Part shown: one piece after another, positions 1-4,928 of the stretch
Position numbering within the stretch: position 1 is the first letter of the stretch
How the letters are laid out: every line of letters starts with the position of its first letter
Source of the DNA: Thermococcus sp.
Lineage (GTDB): Archaea > Methanobacteriota_B > Thermococci > Thermococcales > Thermococcaceae
Assembly: GCA_027062125.1 (NCBI GenBank)
Contig: JAMOTW010000122.1
Location: 1-5,924, forward strand
Direction: 5' to 3'
DNA: 5,924 nucleotides
Notes under the pieces: generated by a model
What the model was told of the DNA's origin: nothing
Seen by the model: only the letters and a program-made list of their open reading frames with translations
Databases searched by the model: none
Program-made: the position numbers and the translations under genes

Positions 1-1
1 C

Positions 2-358
2 GATACGTGGGTGAAGACGCACTACCTCAGCGATTCCAACTTTGACGCCACAGCCGTATACGGAAACGCCACTTTCCAGCTGAGCAACTCGGCGGATGAC
101 ATCATCTTAAAGGACAAAGAGGGCAAAATCATCGACTGGGTCAAGTATGATGACTCATGGGGAGCCGATGGAAACGGAATGAGTCTTGAAAGAAAAGACC
201 CCCTCGGGGACTCGAACTCCTCAACCAACTGGGCAGAGAGTTCAAAAGATGGGGGCACCCCCACTTACAAAAACACAGTCTACGTTCCTCTTTTCAGCAA
301 CCCGGCAATAGGGGCCGTAACACTCCTCGGAATCCTCTGGCTCTTCAGGAGGAAATGA
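2..358 (+). CDS. Lamin-tail-domain (LTD) surface protein, C-terminal part (5' end outside window)
   Basis: The frame is open from the window edge (D-T-W before the GTG at 11), so that GTG is an internal valine codon and the gene begins upstream. The visible 118 residues resemble the end of a lamin-tail (LTD) beta-sandwich: a GKIIDWVKYDD strand, then W-G-x-D-G-x-G-x-SLER, S-S-T-N-W and a G-G-T-P turn. This W/SLER/NW/GTP pattern is typical of LTD domains in secreted archaeal and bacterial proteins. A hydrophobic segment follows (FSNPAIGAVTLLGILWLF) and the protein ends in R-R-K, which fits a C-terminal membrane anchor with a cytoplasmic basic stop. I infer an exported, cell-surface protein. LTD domains often sit at the end of larger enzymes such as nucleases or metallo-beta-lactamase-like proteins, so the main function cannot be read here. 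It converges on guaB with about 53 bp between the stop codons. Confidence 0.85.
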   Translation, partial: DTWVKTHYLSDSNFDATAVYGNATFQLSNSADDIILKDKEGKIIDWVKYDDSWGADGNGMSLERKDPLGDSNSSTNWAESSKDGGTPTYKNTVYVPLFSNPAIGAVTLLGILWLFRRK

Positions 359-360
359 AC

Positions 361-400
361 TCCCTTTTCTTTTCTATGGTTTTTATTTTGCAAAAATAAG
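361..400. terminator. Shared T-rich/AT-rich terminator between convergent genes
   Basis: This gap between the LTD gene and guaB carries T-rich runs on the plus strand (TTTTCTTTTC, then GGTTTTTATTTTG), the usual signal for archaeal intrinsic termination. A small inverted repeat, TTATTTTG at 383-390 and CAAAAATAA at 391-399, gives the minus strand its own TTATTTTTG tract just past the guaB stop. It can therefore end transcription in both directions. Confidence 0.6.
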
Positions 401-411
401 AAACGGGGAGT

Positions 412-1872
412 TTATCTCCCAACCGGATAGTTCGGGGCCTCGTTGGTTATGAAGATGTCGTGCGGGTGACTCTCCGTAACGCCGGCCTGCGTTATGATCA
501 CGAACTCGCCCCTCTCCTTCAGCTCTGAAATGTTCCTCGCACCGACGTAGCCCATTCCAGAGCGGAGACCTCCAATGAGCTGGTAGAGGACGTCGCTGAC
601 CGGCCCTTTGTATGGCACGACGCCTTCAACGCCCTCCGGAACGAACTTCTTGGTCTTCATGTGGCCCTTCTGGTAGTATCTCTCAGCCCCTCCCTTCATC
701 ATGGCGCCGAGGGAACCCATGCCGCGGTACTGTTTATAGCGCCGTCCGTTGATGACGACCTCCTTGCCCGGTGCCTCCTTCGTTCCGGCCAAGAGGGAGC
801 CGAGCATGACCGCATCAGCTCCCGCCGCTATCGCCTTGACTATGTCGCCGGAGTAGCGGATTCCGCCGTCGGCTATGACGTGGAGTCCGTACTCCTGGGC
901 TCTGTCTGCCACGAGCGCTATGGCGGTAACCTGCGGGACGCCGACGCCAGCGACGACGCGGGTGGTGCATATACTGCCCGGCCCTATTCCGACCTTCACC
1001 GCGTCGGCGAAGGTGAGATCGTCAACCGCTTTGGGGTTGGCGATGTTCCCAACGATCAAATCGGCATCGACGGCTTTTCTTATCTCCTTCATGGCCCTTA
1101 TGGCCTTGAGGTTGTGGGCGTGGGCTGTGTCAACGACGATTACATCAACGCCTGCCCTGTCGAGGGCCTTGGCGCGCTCGATGTCGAAGGGGCCCACCGC
1201 TGCGGCAACCAAGAGGTCACCATTCTCGTCCCGAACGGCGTTCCTGTACTTCTTCCTCATCATCAGGTCGCTCATCGTGATTATTCCCACGAGGCGGCTG
1301 TTCTCATCGACCACCGGGAGGCGGGCTATCCGGTTGGCAACCATCGTCTCGAGGGCCTCCTCGACCGAGACGTCCTCGCCGACGGTTATGACCTCGCCGG
1401 TCATGACCTCCCTAACGAGGCTGCCCTCTTTCGCCGCTATATCCTTCTTGGTAACGATGCCTACTATCCTGCCGTCCTCACCAACGACCGGAAGGCCGTC
1501 GATGTCGTTTCTCTCCATGAGGAAGAGCGCGTAGTCGAGGGTTTCATCGGGGCCTATGGTGATGACGTCCTCGACTATGAAGCGCCCGGCGCGCTTGACT
1601 TTCCTCACCATCTCGGCCTGCTCCTCGATGCTCATGTTCCTGTGGATGACTCCCAGGCCGCCCTCCCTGGCCATCGCAACGGCCATCTCCCACTCGGTAA
1701 CGGTGTCCATAGCGGCGCTGAGAATCGGTACCTTGAGCTTCACGTTCGGTGTTATCAGAGTCGAGACGTCAACGTCCTTGGGCTCGACTTCAGTGGCCTG
1801 CGGTATCAGAAGAACGTCGTCAAAGGTGTAGCCCTTAATCGCATTAACAATTTTGTGTTCAAACTTTCCCAT
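412..1872 (-). CDS. guaB: Inosine-5'-monophosphate dehydrogenase
   Basis: Cytosolic enzyme that oxidises IMP to XMP with NAD+, the committed step of GMP synthesis. The 486 residues match the usual full length. The catalytic (beta/alpha)8 barrel is split by a CBS pair at about residues 100-148 and 155-207. The active-site loop GIGPGSICTTR puts the nucleophilic cysteine at 302. DGGIR (D335) and the GS of MLGS (358-359) bind the IMP ribose and phosphate, and VVDTAH (D248) lies in the NAD site. The mobile flap at about 381-420 keeps the R398-Y399 pair that activates water, followed by PEGVEG. No key residue is missing, so the enzyme should be active. The ATG start is supported by GGAGGT (plus-strand 1882-1887) 9 nt upstream and the normal N-terminus ending in YTFDDVLL. 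It is transcribed alone, divergent from the 2057 micro-ORF. CBS pairs in this family usually bind adenine or guanine nucleotides, so feedback control is plausible. Confidence 0.97.
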   Translation of the reverse strand: MGKFEHKIVNAIKGYTFDDVLLIPQATEVEPKDVDVSTLITPNVKLKVPILSAAMDTVTEWEMAVAMAREGGLGVIHRNMSIEEQAEMVRKVKRAGRFIVEDVITIGPDETLDYALFLMERNDIDGLPVVGEDGRIVGIVTKKDIAAKEGSLVREVMTGEVITVGEDVSVEEALETMVANRIARLPVVDENSRLVGIITMSDLMMRKKYRNAVRDENGDLLVAAAVGPFDIERAKALDRAGVDVIVVDTAHAHNLKAIRAMKEIRKAVDADLIVGNIANPKAVDDLTFADAVKVGIGPGSICTTRVVAGVGVPQVTAIALVADRAQEYGLHVIADGGIRYSGDIVKAIAAGADAVMLGSLLAGTKEAPGKEVVINGRRYKQYRGMGSLGAMMKGGAERYYQKGHMKTKKFVPEGVEGVVPYKGPVSDVLYQLIGGLRSGMGYVGARNISELKERGEFVIITQAGVTESHPHDIFITNEAPNYPVGR

Positions 1873-1917
1873 TTTCTGCGGACCTCCGCGTCCTTTTTAA
1901 CATGAACCTGGCAGGGG

Positions 1918-1925
1918 TTTTTAAG
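1918..1925 (-). promoter_or_regulatory. guaB TATA box
   Basis: Read on the minus strand, ACCCTTAAAAACCCC contains a TATA-like CTTAAAAA centred about 49 nt before the guaB ATG. Transcription would start near 1896, giving a leader of about 24 nt that contains the GGAGGT ribosome site. A second T/A-rich stretch nearer the gene (minus-strand TTAAAAAGG at 1892-1900) would give an almost leaderless RNA and fits less well with the ribosome site. Confidence 0.55.
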
Positions 1926-1950
1926 GGTTTCTCACTTCCCCAACCGAACC

Positions 1951-1971
1951 TTTATCGGCCCTCGGGATAAA
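1951..1971. repeat. Inverted repeat TTTATC-N9-GATAAA upstream of the guaB TATA box
   Basis: Two 6-base arms, TTTATC (1951-1956) and GATAAA (1966-1971), form an exact inverted repeat. It lies about 30-50 bp upstream of the guaB TATA box and about 50-70 bp upstream of the micro-ORF TATA box. CCGAAC flanks it as a direct repeat (1944-1949 and 1975-1980). The position suits an upstream regulator site, but I do not recognise the motif and it could be chance. Confidence 0.25.
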
Positions 1972-2016
1972 ACTCCGAACTTCCAACTGTATTCATTTGA
2001 ATTTTACAAACGTAAA

Positions 2017-2025
2017 GCTTTTAAA
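2017..2025 (+). promoter_or_regulatory. TATA box for the micro-ORF at 2057
   Basis: GTAAAGCTTTTAAACC has a purine-rich BRE-like stretch before a strong TATA element (GCTTTTAAA). Its centre at about 2021 predicts a start near 2046, directly before the GGTGAT ribosome site at 2047-2052. It is the only good promoter-like element facing right between guaB and 2057. Confidence 0.6.
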
Positions 2026-2056
2026 CCTGGAGCGTGTCTCCCCAGCGGTGATGTCC

Positions 2057-2128
2057 ATGAACCTCGCAAAGGCACTGGCCCACGTGGCCCCGATTGCCAT
2101 AGTGCTCCTCGTCCTTGCAATCGCTTGA
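2057..2128 (+). CDS. Micro-ORF: 23-residue hydrophobic peptide
   Basis: An ATG at 2057 opens a 23-codon frame ending in TGA at 2126-2128. The peptide is MNLAKALAHVAP, then IAIVLLVLAIA: a short N-terminal part with one lysine and one histidine, followed by an 11-residue aliphatic run that could insert in the membrane or lie on it. An in-frame ATG at 2051 would add two residues, but GGTGAT (2047-2052) sits 4 nt before 2057 and favours the inner start. Codon choice (CTC, CTG, GCC, GTC, ATC, AAG) is like the longer genes here. A strong TATA box lies at the right distance. I do not know a family for it. It could be a tiny membrane protein, or the transcript could be a small RNA or leader whose ORF is incidental. 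Confidence 0.5.
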   Translation: MNLAKALAHVAPIAIVLLVLAIA

Positions 2129-2180
2129 CGATAATCCCTCACTGGCTTTCATTGTTTGGCGATCATCCAAACTTTGGCCC

Positions 2181-2190
2181 TTTTCCTTTT
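2181..2190 (+). terminator. Possible T-rich terminator after the micro-ORF
   Basis: GGCCCTTTTCCTTTTC is the most T-rich stretch between the micro-ORF stop (2128) and the next predicted promoter (2227), and it resembles archaeal pyrimidine-rich terminators. No stable hairpin precedes it. Confidence 0.35.
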
Positions 2191-2226
2191 CAATCTTGAC
2201 ACGCTGACAAAAAATGGCTCGAAAAA

Positions 2227-2234
2227 CTAAAATA
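2227..2234 (+). promoter_or_regulatory. TATA-like box for the gene starting at 2268
   Basis: GAAAAACTAAAATAC holds a CTAAAATA element centred at about 2230 with purines on its 5' side. It predicts a start near 2255, next to the GGTGAT ribosome site (2256-2261), which lies 6 nt before the ATG at 2268. This promoter, ribosome site and ATG arrangement is why I place the gene start at 2268 rather than at an internal TTG. Confidence 0.5.
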
Positions 2235-2267
2235 CTCCCGAACTCTCCTATTTTCGGTGATTCCACT

Positions 2268-2601
2268 ATGAGGGGGGAGTACCAAACCCATCCATAGGGC
2301 AAAGTCTGGAGGAAAGGAATTTGGTTTTGAGGAGCTTTTGGAAGAAATACTGAAGGAAGGTCTCTTCTGGGCGGCCCTCGGCCGGCCGTCGGAGGTCATG
2401 CCGTTTCTGAGGGGCAAGCTCTTGAGCAACGGCATCGGCATGAACAGTGGACGCAGGGAATATCTGGAGTACCTGCTCGACGACCTGGAAAGGTTCTACA
2501 AGAGGGTCTCGTGGAGCGACGAGATTGACGAGCGGCACTGGAAGGCCTTGAAATCCTTCCACAGGGACATAGTCTCAGTGGTTTCCTCTGAGAGGGCTTA
2601 G
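2268..2601 (+). CDS. Small unknown protein with an apparent 1-nt frameshift just after its start
   Basis: The best initiation site is ATG 2268, with GGTGAT 6 nt upstream, but that frame stops after nine codons (TAG 2295-2297). The frame one base over is open from 2272 to TAG 2599-2601 with gene-like codons. The switch falls at a run of six G (2272-2277). Removing one G would give a continuous 110-residue protein starting MRGSTKPIHR. Without that, the only in-frame start before residue F is TTG 2338 (87 residues; GAGGAG 3 nt upstream), and then ATG 2398. The product is charged and mostly helical, with an acidic EELLEEILKEG stretch, an LFWAALGRP segment and a C-terminal half rich in W, Y, E and R (REYLEYLLDDLERFYKR). 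I see no signal peptide, membrane segment or catalytic motif and do not recognise a family. It may be a real gene with a sequencing error, a slippage-controlled gene, a recent pseudogene or a TTG-started gene. Confidence 0.6.
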
Positions 2602-2609
2602 CTTTTTAA
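2602..2609 (+). promoter_or_regulatory. TATA box for the C/D box sRNA
   Basis: CTTTTTAA begins at the base after the TAG of the upstream gene (2599-2601). Its centre at about 2606 predicts a start at about 2630-2632, immediately before box C at 2634. The same T run could also help end the upstream transcript. Confidence 0.6.
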
Positions 2610-2629
2610 CCCCTCTTCCCTACTCCTTC

Positions 2630-2688
2630 TGGGATGATGAGGGAAGTTTCGTCCGAGCGGTGAGGAAACTCGCATGGGCTGACCACCC
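2630..2688 (+). ncRNA. Box C/D guide sRNA (predicted 2'-O-methylation guide)
   Basis: The elements in order are box C ATGATGA (2634-2640, perfect RTGATGA), a 12-nt guide (2641-2652), box D' CCGA (2653-2656, one base from CTGA), a 3-nt spacer, box C' GTGAGGA (2660-2666, one base from RTGATGA), a 12-nt guide (2667-2678) and box D CTGA (2679-2682, perfect). Two 12-nt guides and a 3-5 nt D'-C' gap are the hallmark geometry of archaeal C/D sRNAs, which assemble with L7Ae, Nop5 and fibrillarin to methylate ribose in rRNA or tRNA. The closing stem is weak (GG 2632-2633 with CC 2683-2684). By the 5th-base rule, the D guide (AACTCGCATGGG) would target the U in CCCAUGCGAGUU; ten bases of it match archaeal 16S rRNA as I recall it. 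The D' guide (GGGAAGTTTCGT) would target the fifth base, A, of ACGAAACUUCCC; I cannot assign it. Ends are approximate. Confidence 0.82.
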
Positions 2689-2693
2689 TCAAC

Positions 2694-2701
2694 CTTTTAA
2701 A
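2694..2701 (+). promoter_or_regulatory. Helicase TATA box
   Basis: CAACCTTTTAAACGG contains a consensus-like CTTTTAAA centred at about 2698, 12 bp past box D of the sRNA. The predicted start near 2723 coincides with the GGGAGGA ribosome site (2723-2729), so the helicase leader would be only about 10 nt. Confidence 0.6.
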
Positions 2702-2732
2702 CGGCTCTTCTCTTCGCTCATCGGGAGGAAAA

Positions 2733-4865
2733 ATGGACGAAAAACTGGGGAAGTTTATCTCTCGCCTCAAGGTGCTCGTCGAGATGGAGCGTAAGGCCGA
2801 AATAGAGGCCATGCGCCTGGAGATGAAAAGGCTCAGCGGGCGCGAGAGGGAAAAGGTCGGGAGAGCCGTTCTGGGACTCAACGGGAAGGTCGTCGGGGAG
2901 GAGCTGGGCTACTTTCTGGTGAAATACGGCCGCGATAGGGAGATAAAGACCGAGATAAGCGTTGGCGATCTGGTGGTTGTCAGCAGGAGAGACCCGCTGA
3001 AGAGCGACCTGGTTGGAACGGTCGTCGAGAAGGGAAAGCGGTTCATAACGGTCGCCCTGGAAACCGTCCCGGAGTGGGCGCTGAAGGGAGTCCGCATCGA
3101 CCTCTACGCCAACGATATAACCTTCAAGCGCTGGCTTGAGAACCTTGAGGCCCTTCGCGAGAGCGGGAGGAAGGCCCTGGAGCTCTACCTCGGTCTGAGG
3201 GAGCCGGAAGAGAGTGGGGAAGTCGAGTTCACGCCCTTCGACAAGAGCTTGAACGCGAGCCAGAGGAGGGCAATAGCGAGAGCCCTTGGAAGCCCTGATT
3301 TCTTCCTCATCCACGGTCCGTTCGGAACAGGCAAGACGAGAACCCTGGCCGAGCTGATAAGGCAGGAGGTGGAGAGGGGCAACAGGGTTCTGGCAACGGC
3401 GGAGAGCAACGTTGCCGTGGACAACCTCGTGGAGAGGCTTGTTGATTCGGGCGTTAAAGTTGTCCGCGTCGGCCACCCGAGCAGGGTCTCAAAGAGCCTC
3501 CACGAGACGACATTAGCTTACCTCATAACCCGGCACGAGCTCTACGGCGAGCTGAGGGAGCTCCACGTTATCGGCCAGAACCTCGCTGAAAAGCGCGACA
3601 CCTTCACGAAGCCGTCCCCGAAGTACAGGCGCGGGCTGAGCGACAGGGAGATACTCAGGCTGGCCTCGAAGGGCATCGGGACGAGGGGAGTTCCCGCAAG
3701 GCTGATCCACGAGATGGCGGAGTGGATTAAGATCAACCGGCAGGTCCAGAAGACCTTTGACGATGCTAAGAAGCTTGAGGAGAGAATAGCGAGGGAAATC
3801 ATCAGGGAGGCGGACGTTGTTTTAACGACGAACTCCTCGGCTGGACTGGATGTCGTTGACTACGGCTCCTATGATGTGGCGATAATAGACGAGGTTACCC
3901 AGGCAACCATCCCAAGCGTCCTCATACCCATAAACCGCGCGAGGCGGTTCGTTTTGGCCGGAGACCACAAGCAGCTGCCCCCGACGATACTCAGCGAGAA
4001 GGCCAAGGAGTTAGGCAATACGCTCTTCGAGGGACTGATTGAGCGCTATCCCGGGAAGAGCGAGATGCTCACAGTCCAGTACAGAATGAACGAAAGGCTC
4101 ATGGAGTTCCCGAGCAGGGAGTTCTACGGCGGCCGGATAGAGGCGGACGAGAGCATCAGGGCGATAACCCTCGCCGACCTCGGGGTTAAAAGCCCCGCGT
4201 GCGATGGTTTGTGGAACGAAGTCCTCAGGCCGGAGAACGTCCTGGTCTTCGTGGACACCTCTGGAAGGGAAGACCGCTTCGAGAGACAGCGCTATGGGAG
4301 CGAGAGCAGGGAGAATCCGCTTGAGGCGAGGCTGGTTAAGGAGGTCGTTGAAAAACTCTTGGAGCTCGGTCTCAATCCGGAGTGGATTGGAGTGATTACC
4401 CCCTACGACGACCAGCGCGACCTGATCCGCTCGCTCCTGCCGGAGGAGGTCGAGGTGAAGACTGTGGACGGCTACCAGGGAAGGGAAAAGGAGGTAATCG
4501 TCCTGTCCTTCGTCCGCTCCAACAGAAAGGGCGAGCTTGGTTTCTTAAAGGATTTGAGAAGGTTAAACGTCTCGCTGACGAGGGCCAAGAGGAAGCTGAT
4601 TTTGATAGGCGATTCATCGACTTTGAGTGTCCATCCAACCTACAAACGGCTGGTGGAGTTTGTGAGTGAGAGGGAAACTGTGGTCGATGCAACAGGACTA
4701 ACCAAACCGCCATCAAGTATGTCCATAGACAACGTGAGGGAAATTCTCGGGATTTCGAAGACGAAAGACTCAATAGACGTTCCAGAAGATGCCGAAAAAG
4801 TCAGGGAAAAGGACAGGGACAGAATGCGGTCAATATATGAGGGCACATCCTACAATCCTTTTTAA
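2733..4865 (+). CDS. IGHMBP2/UPF1-type superfamily 1B helicase
   Basis: An ATP-dependent 5'-3' type nucleic-acid helicase of the IGHMBP2/UPF1 (DNA2-NAM7) group, 710 residues. After an N-terminal helix (about 1-45) comes a beta-barrel-like 1B region (about 50-130). The motifs then run in order: Q motif LNASQRRAI (173-181), Walker A GPFGTGKT (195-202, K201), Ia ATAESNVAVDNL (221-232), Walker B IIDEVTQ (384-390, D386-E387), III LAGDHKQLPPT (408-418), IV VQYRMN (448-453), V TVDGYQGREKEV (577-588) and VI NVSLTRAK (612-619). All catalytic residues are present. The charged stretch at about 270-350 fits the 1C insertion. GGGAGGA 3 nt before ATG 2733 fixes the start. The last 60 or so residues, beyond the motif VI domain, are charged, probably disordered and use more A/T-ending codons. 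Archaeal members probably act in DNA repair or RNA handling; whether the substrate is DNA or RNA cannot be read from sequence. Confidence 0.93.
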   Translation: MDEKLGKFISRLKVLVEMERKAEIEAMRLEMKRLSGREREKVGRAVLGLNGKVVGEELGYFLVKYGRDREIKTEISVGDLVVVSRRDPLKSDLVGTVVEKGKRFITVALETVPEWALKGVRIDLYANDITFKRWLENLEALRESGRKALELYLGLREPEESGEVEFTPFDKSLNASQRRAIARALGSPDFFLIHGPFGTGKTRTLAELIRQEVERGNRVLATAESNVAVDNLVERLVDSGVKVVRVGHPSRVSKSLHETTLAYLITRHELYGELRELHVIGQNLAEKRDTFTKPSPKYRRGLSDREILRLASKGIGTRGVPARLIHEMAEWIKINRQVQKTFDDAKKLEERIAREIIREADVVLTTNSSAGLDVVDYGSYDVAIIDEVTQATIPSVLIPINRARRFVLAGDHKQLPPTILSEKAKELGNTLFEGLIERYPGKSEMLTVQYRMNERLMEFPSREFYGGRIEADESIRAITLADLGVKSPACDGLWNEVLRPENVLVFVDTSGREDRFERQRYGSESRENPLEARLVKEVVEKLLELGLNPEWIGVITPYDDQRDLIRSLLPEEVEVKTVDGYQGREKEVIVLSFVRSNRKGELGFLKDLRRLNVSLTRAKRKLILIGDSSTLSVHPTYKRLVEFVSERETVVDATGLTKPPSSMSIDNVREILGISKTKDSIDVPEDAEKVREKDRDRMRSIYEGTSYNPF
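4858..4865 (+). promoter_or_regulatory. Possible taw3 TATA box overlapping the helicase stop codon
   Basis: CTTTTTAA spans the last two helicase codons and its TAA. The centre at about 4861 predicts a start near 4886 and a leader of about 43 nt for taw3. The T run could equally serve as a helicase terminator. The alternative is readthrough from the helicase across the 63-bp gap. Confidence 0.4.
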
Positions 4866-4873
4866 TGGATACC

Positions 4874-4891
4874 CCCGGAACATGTTTCGGG
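4874..4891. repeat. 18-bp near-perfect palindrome ahead of taw3
   Basis: CCCGGAACATGTTTCGGG is self-complementary except for one G/T pair (4878/4887), which would still wobble-pair in RNA. It lies in the helicase-taw3 gap, over the transcription start predicted from the TATA-like box at 4858-4865. A dimeric repressor bound here could block transcription. As RNA it would form an 8-bp hairpin with at most a minimal loop, which is less attractive. No T run follows it, so it is not a typical terminator. Confidence 0.5.
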
Positions 4892-4928
4892 AGTACACTC
4901 TGTCAAAATGGACGGGTAGGTGTGAGAA

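Noticed and set aside
661..1905. A 414-codon open frame on the plus strand opposite guaB
   Set aside because: It is antisense to an unambiguous IMP dehydrogenase in GC-rich DNA. The composition (many H, D, R, G, with no domain pattern) is what a mirrored high-GC3 gene gives, and it has no promoter or ribosome site of its own.
2047..2128. The micro-ORF region as a second C/D sRNA (GGTGATGT resembles box C)
   Set aside because: There is no CTGA box D at the needed spacing and no internal D'/C' pair. The motif is better read as a GGTGAT ribosome site.
2129..2167. Imperfect direct repeat CGATAATCC (2129-2137) / CGATCATCC (2159-2167)
   Set aside because: There are only two short copies with a mismatch, no further copies and no link to a promoter or element; consistent with chance.
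2021..2562. Minus-strand open frames opposite the micro-ORF and the small unknown gene
   Set aside because: They overlap promoter and ribosome-site elements of the plus strand, have no upstream TATA box or ribosome site, and their products look random (rich in S, P, R, F).
2718..3476. A 252-codon open frame on the minus strand opposite the helicase N-terminal half
   Set aside because: It is antisense to conserved helicase motifs, including Walker A, and has no initiation signals. It is a shadow of strong third-position GC bias.
4908..4919. Three-codon ORF (M-D-G-stop) in the taw3 leader
   Set aside because: It is too short to judge and has no ribosome site of its own. ATG followed quickly by TAG is expected by chance.
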